Positions 1 to 7,821 of a DNA stretch of 64,000 nt are shown here, one piece after another. Within the stretch, counting starts at the first letter, position 1; every line of letters starts with the position of its first letter. The position numbers were made by a program, and so were the translations under genes. Below the pieces are notes generated by a model. That model made no database searches. It saw nothing but the letters and a program-made list of their open reading frames with translations, and was not told the origin of the DNA. The stretch is from Sphingobacteriia bacterium (GTDB lineage: Bacteria > Bacteroidota > Bacteroidia > Chitinophagales > Chitinophagaceae): positions 1 through 64,000 of the forward strand of contig JAECQP010000014.1 in the NCBI GenBank assembly GCA_015999745.1, in the 5' to 3' direction.

Positions 1-260
1 CCGAATGTCAGTTCTAGTTGTTGGTCAAAGGAAATATTACACCCTTTTATTGCTTTTTTCAGGAAGTCATAATAGTTGCGGTACCCTTCGCTTAGTATCG
101 TGGTTACAGGAAGAGCATGTCTAACTTTGTCATTCTCCCATTCCTCTTTTGGAATGCTGGTTACAAGCTTTACTATTAGACCCGGATAGTCAAATGAATC
201 ATTAAAAGGATTACATTCCTTATCGTCTTTGAGCAGTTTTCGGAGGCGGGATTGTTCCAT
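1..260 (-). CDS. hypothetical protein, partial (C-terminus beyond left window edge)
   Basis: Open minus-strand frame from ATG at 258-260 to the window edge, translating MEQSRLRKLLKDDKECNPFNDSFDYPGLIVKLVTSIPKEEWENDKVRHALPVTTILSEGYRNYYDFLKKAIKGCNISFDQQLELTF; absent from ORF track because incomplete; 37 bp downstream of the next minus-strand gene. Confidence 0.6.
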   Translation of the reverse strand, partial: MEQSRLRKLLKDDKECNPFNDSFDYPGLIVKLVTSIPKEEWENDKVRHALPVTTILSEGYRNYYDFLKKAIKGCNISFDQQLELTF

Positions 261-297
261 AATATAATTCCATAAACAACAACAAAATGAAATTTAC

Positions 298-1221
298 TCA
301 ACCAATCAATTTATGATGATCTCCAGTTAAGAACTGGTACGCAGCATTGATCGAATCAGGCTCAGCAGCTTTAGCCAAAACCAGATCTCCCAGCTTTCCC
401 ATAACTATCTGCCGCCAGTTCTTTTTATTCAAATGAAGGTAGAGTTCTTTGAGCTCTTCCATTTCGTTAAAAAGGATTTCATGCTCCACACCAGCTTTGA
501 CAAGCATCTCCACAACCTGGTCAATTTTCTGACAGACTTCTTCGTATCCTTCAGCAGAACCTTTGGGAATACGCTGCTCTTCCTTTGTCAATTGCTCCAG
601 GTATTTAATACCTTCGGTAGTAATAGATGCTGCAGCACCGGAAAGAACACCTAGCATGTTTACATAACCCATTTGTTCAAGCGATTTTGTTATTTCAAAT
701 GGCTCGTTATAGGTCCGCGGAGTAATGCCATTTGATTCTAAAATCCAGCGAATATCAAAGTAACCGCCAGTGCTTACTTTACTGAGTTTTTGAAGAATGA
801 ATATCTCTCTATCTTCCATGCCCATACTTGCCCGTTGGCCAAGATCAACCTCATCTGGATTTACCATGATGTCCGAAAACGATGCATTTCCAACCACTCC
901 CTTTAGTGAATGAATATAACCTTTGCAGGATTCTCTGAATTCCTTGATTTCTGCCTCAGTGGATTTTCGCGCTCCCACAATCTGGAACCCCGTTGCCTGT
1001 GTCTCCGTAAAATCCCGGACTAGCTCGTTATTCTCCTCCATGAAACAATGATTAAGATTCGTAATTGCTTCACGGTAACAATCCCACCTTTCCTGCCGGG
1101 CGGTCTGCAGTTCTTCAATATTATTTATCTGTCGTTGCTGAAGTACCTCAAATTTTTCAATTTGGGTTTGAACTGTGTCTTTGAATGCATCAAATGAACA
1201 GCTTAACTGGAATTCTTTCAT
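298..1221 (-). CDS. hypothetical protein: N-terminal coiled-coil-like region plus probable winged-helix segment
   Basis: 307-aa ORF; Gln/Glu-rich helical N-terminus; segment ILQKLSKVSTGGYFDIRWILESNGITPRTYNEPFEITKSLEQMGYVNML...SITTEGIKYLEQL looks like a winged helix; starts 9 bp after the upstream ATPase stop. Confidence 0.7.
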   Translation of the reverse strand: MKEFQLSCSFDAFKDTVQTQIEKFEVLQQRQINNIEELQTARQERWDCYREAITNLNHCFMEENNELVRDFTETQATGFQIVGARKSTEAEIKEFRESCKGYIHSLKGVVGNASFSDIMVNPDEVDLGQRASMGMEDREIFILQKLSKVSTGGYFDIRWILESNGITPRTYNEPFEITKSLEQMGYVNMLGVLSGAAASITTEGIKYLEQLTKEEQRIPKGSAEGYEEVCQKIDQVVEMLVKAGVEHEILFNEMEELKELYLHLNKKNWRQIVMGKLGDLVLAKAAEPDSINAAYQFLTGDHHKLIG

Positions 1222-1230
1222 ACTTGTTTG

Positions 1231-2664
1231 TTATATAAATAAGTTATCCATGGTTAGTTCACTTTGAATTAGCTTATTATAATAAGTATTTTTTGTAGTG
1301 CCATAAGTAGTGACCATCGTCAGGAATACTGTTTTTTTTGTTTTTGTGGAATTGATAAACACTTCCCGTTTTTGCTCAAGATCATCTGCATATTTATTAT
1401 TGATCGTATATGTTCCTGTTGAGAATTTCATCTCACAGATATTGATCGAACGATCATCACGGTCAAGCAGGAGATCAATCTGCGCGCCCGGCAGCCCTTT
1501 GCCGGGCACATGCCGCCAAATGGATTCTTCGACAACTGCACCTGTGATGCCAAGGGCTTGCTTTATTTGCCCAATATGTTTCAAGCAAATAGCTTCAAAT
1601 GCGAAGCCGCTCCAACTGCCCCAAGAGGCACTTTTACTGATACTAAGCCAGGTTCCTTTACCGCTGGCCTTTTTCTTATCCATATATTTTAGATAAAATA
1701 AAGAGTATTCATCTGAAAGACGACAGACAGTATCTTTTGATGTCTTACCAAAAGGAACATAACTATGTATAAATCCTGACTCTTCCAGTTCTGTTAACAC
1801 ATCACTGACCCATCCACCTGAACTTAATCCAGTTCCTTCAATTATTTCAGATCGTGTCAATCCCTTTGCCGTGTTAGCCAATAACCGGACAACAGTGATA
1901 TGGTTAGGCGAATGGTCGAATAAAGAAGAATACAGATTAGAAAATTCATCGATCAGGTAACCGTGCTGAGTGAAACACAACCGGTCAATTGCCACGGTAG
2001 CACTTTCACCTTTTTTAATCCCCGACAAATACTCAGGAATACCGCCCATTACCATATACAATTGCAACACCTGATACCGGTCAATGTTAATCAATTTACT
2101 TCGCAGATAGTCTTCTGTTTCTTTAAGTGTAAATGGAGATAGCCTCATACGAACTGTTACACGATTATGCAAACCACCCCTATCCTTTATGATTTTTTGA
2201 ATCATCCATGATGCCGCAGAACCACAAATCACAACAGTCAGATTCGGGTACTTGCTGGCCCATGTGTTCCAGAAATGATCGAAGGATTTGAGAAAATTTG
2301 ATTTTTGAGAATGTATCCAGGGGAACTCATCAAAAAAAATGACCACCCGCTTTTTGGTTACGATAGGAGTTAAGAAAGTCTCAAGCAGGTGGAATGCTGC
2401 AGACCAGTTCTTCGGTACAACAAGATCACCCGGACTGTTCGATGCCTTTTTTAACGCATGGCTGAAATTCTCCAATTGATCGGCCATCTTAGCATTGTGG
2501 ACTCCTGTAAATTCAAATATCAACTGTTTCTCATAGACCGACCTGACCAGGAAAGTCTTGCCTATCCTTCGTCTTCCATAGATTGCGATAAGTTCCGCCC
2601 TTGTGGAATCCAATGCATCTTCAAGGATCTTTTTTTCGGCTGTTCTGCCTACCATTTTTTCCAT
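1231..2664 (-). CDS. AAA+ ATPase (archaeal-type ATPase family with C-terminal DUF234-like domain)
   Basis: MVGRTAEKKILEDALDSTRAELIAIYGRRRIGKTFLVRSVYEK (Walker A GRRRIGKT), VVIFFDEFPW (Walker B). ORF track start at 2739 reads through the upstream palindromic repeat; the start at M26 (2664) is more plausible. Confidence 0.85.
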   Translation of the reverse strand: MEKMVGRTAEKKILEDALDSTRAELIAIYGRRRIGKTFLVRSVYEKQLIFEFTGVHNAKMADQLENFSHALKKASNSPGDLVVPKNWSAAFHLLETFLTPIVTKKRVVIFFDEFPWIHSQKSNFLKSFDHFWNTWASKYPNLTVVICGSAASWMIQKIIKDRGGLHNRVTVRMRLSPFTLKETEDYLRSKLINIDRYQVLQLYMVMGGIPEYLSGIKKGESATVAIDRLCFTQHGYLIDEFSNLYSSLFDHSPNHITVVRLLANTAKGLTRSEIIEGTGLSSGGWVSDVLTELEESGFIHSYVPFGKTSKDTVCRLSDEYSLFYLKYMDKKKASGKGTWLSISKSASWGSWSGFAFEAICLKHIGQIKQALGITGAVVEESIWRHVPGKGLPGAQIDLLLDRDDRSINICEMKFSTGTYTINNKYADDLEQKREVFINSTKTKKTVFLTMVTTYGTTKNTYYNKLIQSELTMDNLFI

Positions 2665-2695
2665 ACTCTTTTGTTGAAACTGATAGCCCTTATAT

Positions 2696-2732
2696 ATTTG
2701 GCGTACTTTGATAATACTAAACTCCGCCAAAT
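2696..2732. repeat. 37-bp palindromic repeat copy A upstream of ATPase
   Basis: ATTTGGCGTACTTTGATAATACTAAACTCCGCCAAAT; 8-bp terminal inverted repeats ATTTGGCG/CGCCAAAT. Confidence 0.85.
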
Positions 2733-2743
2733 GTACCACGTTT

Positions 2744-2794
2744 TATAGAGATTTGGCGAACTTTGACAACACTAAACTACGCCAAATCTCTATA
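2744..2794. repeat. Palindromic repeat copy B with 15-bp inverted arms
   Basis: TATAGAGATTTGGCGAACTTTGACAACACTAAACTACGCCAAATCTCTATA; arms TATAGAGATTTGGCG/CGCCAAATCTCTATA are exact reverse complements; the 37-bp core matches copy A with few differences, 55 bp apart. Confidence 0.85.
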
Positions 2795-2943
2795 TTTTAC
2801 CCTGAATTTGACGAATACATTTCATTACAAACGGGTCAAAACTGCCCATTGTGATAGTAAAAAGAAACAATTTAGCTATCTTTAGCAAGCTAGGCTTGCA
2901 AAAAGCAATAAACGTATTTCTATGATCAATAGAATAAAATAAA

Positions 2944-3168
2944 TCAAATAGAGATTCGAACAGCACTTTCAGAGATGCGCCTACCTACCTCTGAACGAAG
3001 AGATTCGCGGGTGAGCAGGCCTACCTCGCGGCCAAGTAAGGTTTCCAAATAGTCAGCCAGGTCAGCAAAATTGTTGTAACTCTTGTAACCGAGAGTAAAT
3101 TCTACCAAGAAGTCTACATCACTGTCGACCCGAATTTGCATGTTTTGTCGAAAAGATCCAAATAGCTC
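2944..3168 (-). pseudogene. Truncated MNT-type nucleotidyltransferase domain (N-terminus missing)
   Basis: Frame reads ELFGSFRQNMQIRVDSDVDFLVEFTLGYKSYNNFADLADYLETLLGREVGLLTRESL..., typical MNT GS...DxD region, preceded in frame by TGA (3169-3171); the N-terminal helix normally present in this family is missing. Confidence 0.6.
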
Positions 3169-3190
3169 TCAGTTGTGGATTTATGGGCAA

Positions 3191-3239
3191 GTAGGATCTA
3201 GCGCCGCGAGGCGTGTGGGTTCGACCCCCTCCATCCGCA
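3191..3239 (+). other. Partial tRNA-Leu(UAG)-like gene (3' half only), probable att-site scar
   Basis: gTAGGATCTAGCGCCGCGAGGCGTGTGGGTTCGACCCCCTCCATCCGCA: anticodon TAG, anticodon-stem 3' strand, class II variable arm (CGCC-GCGA-GGCG), T-loop TTCGACC, acceptor CATCCGC + A73. No matching D-arm or 5' acceptor (GCGGATG) upstream. Confidence 0.7.
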
Positions 3240-3264
3240 CACTGATAGATTTTCAATCGACTAT

Positions 3265-3294
3265 AAGAGACTCACTTTGTGGGTCTCTTTGTTT
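3265..3294 (+). terminator. Rho-independent terminator, probably of the original tRNA-Leu gene
   Basis: AAGAGACTCAC-TTT-GTGGGTCTCTT followed by TGTTTT. Confidence 0.65.
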
Positions 3295-3333
3295 TCTGAA
3301 GAAGAGATTATTAAAGCAAATCCGCCTGCTTCA

Positions 3334-5037
3334 TCATACACCCTTCGCCACCGGCAACCTGAATCCAAATGTGCTTCCTTCGCCCGGCTTGCTGCTCACC
3401 CAAACGCTGCCTCCCATGGCTTCTACAATTTCTTTACAGATCGCAAGCCCTATTCCGGACCCTTTCTTATCTGTTCTGCCCGGCACCTGGAAATATCGCT
3501 CGAAAATCCTGTCCTGGTACGCTAACTCAATTCCAGCCCCGTGGTCTGTAACAGAAAAACAGATCTCTCCTTCTTTTTCCGCTACATTCAATACAACGGT
3601 TCCACCTTCCGGTGAAAATTTAACCGCATTGGTAAAGAAATTATTTAAAACCCAGCCTATTTTATCCGGATCGGCCTCCGCATCCGGCAAAGCCTCCGCT
3701 ACATGTTTTTCAACAGTAATATTTTTTTCTTTCATAGCAGCCGACACCGCTTCCATGGAAGCATCAATGATTGAATAAGGACTTACCGGCTGATTGATCA
3801 ATTGCAGCCGCCCTGCTTCAACCTGGGACATGTTCAGTAATTCACTGAGGATACGGAGCATGCGCTGGTTGTCATTTTTCAGTTGTACGACCAACGCCTT
3901 CTGGTCGTCCGTAAGCTGCCCTACACGGGCGTCTTCCAGCAGCTTCAGGCTAAAGTCAGAAGAAGCCAGCGGCGTTTTGAGCTCATGGGATACGGCGGCA
4001 ATAAAGTTTGTTTTGGCAACATCCATTTCCTTAAACGAAGTAATATTTCTGAGCACAATTACTTTACTGGCAGAATCTCCCTGCTCTATCTGAACAGTCT
4101 CCCTGGTATAAAAATTCTCCTTTCCTTCCAATACGATTTTGAACGGCGCACTACTCTCGCTTTCGGTCAGAAATTTGAAAAGGTCATTCTGTGCACTTAA
4201 TGTACTTACCTGCTTCCCTACTGTATCCTCAGACCGCAGGCCCAGCAACCGCAATGCCTGTTGGTTTGCAAATAGAACAATATTGTTTTTATCAATCCCG
4301 ATGCTCGCATCTTTGAGGCTGTTAATGACAGCCTCCGCGCGTGATTTTTCAAAAATGAGCTTATTCAGGTTACTGTTTTCAAAGCCCTCCAGCCTTTCGC
4401 TCATCATATTAAAAGCTCCTGCCAGTTGACCAAATTCGTCCTGCTGTTCCAGGTGAATGCGATAGCGGTAATTCCGGGCCGATATTTCCCGGATCGCTTC
4501 CATCAGTTTTTCAATCGGGGTTACAACAACCGAAGGAAAATTAAATGCAAAGGTCAGCCCGATGATCAGACTCAACGATACGATTACCATGATAGTCGTA
4601 TATGCTTCCTCCGAGAAATGCAGGGCCTCTAAATTCTTCCGGTGGATGGCCGTCATATTCAGGGAAAGTATCCGGTGAATAGCCGACTTTGCCGCAACAT
4701 AATGCGCCTGCGGGTTATCCCCTTGTTTTATAGCCTCAAAAGCTATACGAACAGACCTGGTCGCATCTTTTTCACCTGGTTCCGTAATATTGTTTTCCTG
4801 CTCCCTGAGATTGTTTTCAAAACGTGCTAACACTTCTGCAGAATTACCGGGCATACTATCCAGCTCCAGGGTCATCGCTTCACAATAGCTCAATGATTCA
4901 TAATTATCTTTCAGTATATTCTCCGAAGCAGCGGTAAGTTTTAACTGGTAATAAATACTCAAACCACCGGAAAGCACCAGTAGCAGTAACAGGAACAAAG
5001 TCCCCAGCCTGATTTTACTTTTAATACTGACCGTCAT
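3334..5037 (-). CDS. Sensor histidine kinase (TM-HAMP-PAS-HisKA-HATPase), Kdp-operon associated
   Basis: HAMP-like VVTPIEKLMEAIREISARNYRYR; AAVSHELKTPLASS H-box; NNFFTNAVKFSPEGG N-box; overlaps the KdpD N-terminal gene stop by 1 nt. Confidence 0.9.
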   Translation of the reverse strand: MTVSIKSKIRLGTLFLLLLLVLSGGLSIYYQLKLTAASENILKDNYESLSYCEAMTLELDSMPGNSAEVLARFENNLREQENNITEPGEKDATRSVRIAFEAIKQGDNPQAHYVAAKSAIHRILSLNMTAIHRKNLEALHFSEEAYTTIMVIVSLSLIIGLTFAFNFPSVVVTPIEKLMEAIREISARNYRYRIHLEQQDEFGQLAGAFNMMSERLEGFENSNLNKLIFEKSRAEAVINSLKDASIGIDKNNIVLFANQQALRLLGLRSEDTVGKQVSTLSAQNDLFKFLTESESSAPFKIVLEGKENFYTRETVQIEQGDSASKVIVLRNITSFKEMDVAKTNFIAAVSHELKTPLASSDFSLKLLEDARVGQLTDDQKALVVQLKNDNQRMLRILSELLNMSQVEAGRLQLINQPVSPYSIIDASMEAVSAAMKEKNITVEKHVAEALPDAEADPDKIGWVLNNFFTNAVKFSPEGGTVVLNVAEKEGEICFSVTDHGAGIELAYQDRIFERYFQVPGRTDKKGSGIGLAICKEIVEAMGGSVWVSSKPGEGSTFGFRLPVAKGV

Positions 5038-6158
5038 TATGATAAGATTACAATGTCCACTTCATTGCGAGACAACATTTTCAATAATTGATTAAATACG
5101 TTCGTTTTCAAAAAAACCTGGAACAAATTAAAATGCGGTTTTCCTATACAAACAGTGGTGATCCCCCTGGCAATAACGGTATCCATAATTACTTTTGCCA
5201 CATCCTGCCCTTTTACCTGCACTATCTCTGCACCCAGTTCGGTCGCATTTTTGAAATTATTGATCAGGTGCCGCTGCACGGCAAGGGGTATTTTATCATT
5301 CGCCTCTTTCCCCTTTTGAACATACAACACAATCCACTGGCTGTTATAGTAAGATGCCAGCCTTGCCGTTTTACGAATCACCCGTTGTGCCGTTTCATGA
5401 TTGGACGAAATACATGCCAGGAACCTTTCATGCCGGTAAGCATCCTTCCTGGGCTTCACCTCATAATCTACCTTCCTTTCTACCTGGCCCGCTACCTCTT
5501 TTAATGCAAGTTCGCGTAATTGTAAGATTTTCTCCGGCTGAAAAAAATTGGCCAGCGCCTGCTGAACCTTGGCCGCATCATAAATTTTACCTTCTTTAAG
5601 GCGGGTAATCAGTTCATTTGCCGTAAGATCAATATTCACCACCTCATCCGCCACCTGCAGCATTTTGTCGGGTACCCTTTCATTTACCGTAACGCCGGTT
5701 ATCTTTCGAACGTCATCGTTGATACTTTCCAAATGCTGTATGTTCACCGCGCTGATTACATCTATTCCGGAATCCAGGATATCCAGTACATCCTGCCAGC
5801 GTTTTTCATGCTTACTGCCAGGTATATTCGCATGCGCAAGTTCGTCAATAATAACCACATCCGGATGCAGCAGTAAAACGGCCTGTACATCCAGTTCTTC
5901 CAGTCTTTTCCCTTTGTAAAATACTTCCCGGCGGGGGATTACAGGCAAGCCCTCCAGCAATGCTTCCGTTTCGGCACGTTGATGCGTTTCAATATATCCT
6001 ATTTTAATATTAACTCCGCTATCAAGCAGCCGGCGGGCTTCCTGGAGCATCCGATAACTTTTCCCCACACCCGCACTCATGCCGATATAGATTTTCAGCT
6101 TGCCTTTTCGCTCAGCTGCAAGTTTTTCCATCCACCTATTTGCCGCTTCGTTTCCCAT
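5037..6158 (-). CDS. kdpD: KdpD N-terminal sensor module (KdpD + Usp domains) lacking a kinase domain
   Basis: KLKIYIGMSAGVGKSYRMLQEARRLLDSGVNIKIGYIETHQRAETEALLEGL..., DELAHANIPGSKHEKRWQDVLDIL; Usp-like C-terminus ending DIVILS. Confidence 0.9.
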   Translation of the reverse strand: MGNEAANRWMEKLAAERKGKLKIYIGMSAGVGKSYRMLQEARRLLDSGVNIKIGYIETHQRAETEALLEGLPVIPRREVFYKGKRLEELDVQAVLLLHPDVVIIDELAHANIPGSKHEKRWQDVLDILDSGIDVISAVNIQHLESINDDVRKITGVTVNERVPDKMLQVADEVVNIDLTANELITRLKEGKIYDAAKVQQALANFFQPEKILQLRELALKEVAGQVERKVDYEVKPRKDAYRHERFLACISSNHETAQRVIRKTARLASYYNSQWIVLYVQKGKEANDKIPLAVQRHLINNFKNATELGAEIVQVKGQDVAKVIMDTVIARGITTVCIGKPHFNLFQVFLKTNVFNQLLKMLSRNEVDIVILS

Positions 6159-6163
6159 ATCTT

Positions 6164-7243
6164 TTAAAAAGCAATCATGAATGCCGTAGATGCAAAGAAG
6201 TTATTGGCAACGGCCTGTGAATTATCTCTCAGGAAAATTTTATCCCTGCCGGAGAAATTGCGGGCCTCTATTCGCCATGTTGCGTTTGCATTGATATAAA
6301 CGTCGAAATTGGCGGACAAGCCCCATACCTGGAATCCATTGACCGTTCCGGAAGAAATGAGTACGCCCTGTTTATCTGAATAATATTCCACCCTTGCCGC
6401 CAGGCTCGTTTTTTCCGAAGTATTCAACTTCAGTATCAGAACAGGGCTATACCATGTATTCATCCTGGCAGAACCTTTGGATGCCTGTTCCATACCGGCA
6501 TCCAGCCCTACTGTTGCAGCCAGCGCCCTGTTTAACTGGAATATTCCATAGAAGTTATGAAAATAACGCATTCGTTTCAGGCTGTCCGGTTGATCGTTTC
6601 CGATGAATGTACTGCTGTTCAAAGTTACCCCCTGGTTTGGCTTCCAGGTTACCTGGGTGCCAAATGCAGGTGTAGTGTTGCCATCCGGGCGGTGAATGCG
6701 TTGCCATCCATTCAGGATCAACCCTGCAAAATACCATTTGCCGTCCGGGGTGGTATATGCCAACCTGAGCCCTGCTTCATAATAAGGAGAGTTTTCGGCC
6801 AGTAAACTCCGGGAAAGGTTCCAGCAGTCTTTGCCTGCAGCGCTTTCAAAGCCGATATGAGAGGCAAAAATGCCGGCATCTGCCCAGAGCTCGCTTTTCC
6901 GGGAAAGCTTTACGCCCGCATTGGCCTCATACAGGTTCCTGAATACGCCCTGCTCCGCTGAAAGATTTGCATTCATATAGGTTCCTGCCGCCAGCGCCAG
7001 GTTGGCCCGGACAGCTCCGTTTGCATAAGCCGCTTTCAGGTAACCCAGGTTCAGGGTAACTTCCCCCGACCTGTTGTGGCTGTATAAAAAGCCGGGCCTC
7101 AAATGATTCGCAGAACCATTAAAATCCTTTACATAATACAATTCGGCGTACCCGCTGAAACTAACCGGGTTTCCCTGAGTGGAATCCTGGGCTTTTGCCT
7201 CCATGAACACAGGCAAAAGCATTAAGAGTATATACTTTTTCAT
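6164..7243 (-). CDS. Putative outer-membrane beta-barrel (porin-like) protein in kdp operon
   Basis: Signal peptide MKKYILLMLLPVFMEAKAQ; aromatic/amphipathic strand pattern; ends with aromatic F; ATGA overlap with kdpC. Confidence 0.8.
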   Translation of the reverse strand: MKKYILLMLLPVFMEAKAQDSTQGNPVSFSGYAELYYVKDFNGSANHLRPGFLYSHNRSGEVTLNLGYLKAAYANGAVRANLALAAGTYMNANLSAEQGVFRNLYEANAGVKLSRKSELWADAGIFASHIGFESAAGKDCWNLSRSLLAENSPYYEAGLRLAYTTPDGKWYFAGLILNGWQRIHRPDGNTTPAFGTQVTWKPNQGVTLNSSTFIGNDQPDSLKRMRYFHNFYGIFQLNRALAATVGLDAGMEQASKGSARMNTWYSPVLILKLNTSEKTSLAARVEYYSDKQGVLISSGTVNGFQVWGLSANFDVYINANATWRIEARNFSGRDKIFLRDNSQAVANNFFASTAFMIAF

Positions 7244-7803
7244 TTTTCTTTACTTAATTGATCTAAAGCAATATTTATTGTAAGAACATTGATCTTTTCG
7301 ATACCGTTTATTGATTTTTCTACACTACGTTGAACAAGCAACATCACCTGTTCACGGGGTAGTTTCCGCACATCTGCTATTCTGCTAACCTGTACAATGG
7401 CCGATTTCAGAGAAATATCCGGATCCAGTCCGCTGCCGCTTGCAGTAACAAGATCTGAAGGTATCTCCCCTTTTTGAACAGTAGGGTTATGCACCACAAA
7501 ACTATCAATCCTGTCCCGTACCATCTTCAGATAGTCGGGATTGGAAGGCCCTTTATTGCTTCCGGAGCTTCCTGCTGCGTTATATCCGGCTGCCGAGGGT
7601 CGCCCCTGGAAATAACGGTCCCAGGTAAAACTTTGTCCTTCCAGCAGGTACCCTGCTGTTCGCCCGTTTGCCACAACAGTCTGCCCCTCGCCCCCGGCAG
7701 GCGCTGCCTTGGCAATGAGAAAAATCAGGGTGGGGTAAGCTACCATGAATAACAAAATGCAGGCAATGGTTAAGCGTATGGCGGGAATAATATGTTGTTT
7801 CAT
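7240..7803 (-). CDS. kdpC: K+-transporting ATPase subunit C
   Basis: Typical KdpC: GYLLEGQSFTWDRYFQGRPSA...SGSNKGPSNPDY...VTASGSGLDPDIS. Confidence 0.95.
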   Translation of the reverse strand: MKQHIIPAIRLTIACILLFMVAYPTLIFLIAKAAPAGGEGQTVVANGRTAGYLLEGQSFTWDRYFQGRPSAAGYNAAGSSGSNKGPSNPDYLKMVRDRIDSFVVHNPTVQKGEIPSDLVTASGSGLDPDISLKSAIVQVSRIADVRKLPREQVMLLVQRSVEKSINGIEKINVLTINIALDQLSKEK

Positions 7804-7821
7804 GTTGTATAAAATTTAAGT

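Noticed and set aside
2696-2794. CRISPR-like array
   Set aside because: Only two palindromic repeats, no further unit and no cas genes; position upstream of an ATPase fits operators better.
2885-2899. GCAAGC-TAG-GCTTGC inverted repeat
   Set aside because: Short (6-bp arms), single occurrence, no clear T-tract or gene relationship; could be a weak terminator but unsupported.
3191-3239. Complete functional tRNA gene
   Set aside because: Only the 3' half is present; no 5' acceptor strand or D-arm, and the T-stem carries a mismatch.
3140-3778. 212-aa plus-strand ORF over the tRNA fragment and histidine kinase 3' end
   Set aside because: Crosses a tRNA remnant and terminator and is antisense to the kinase.
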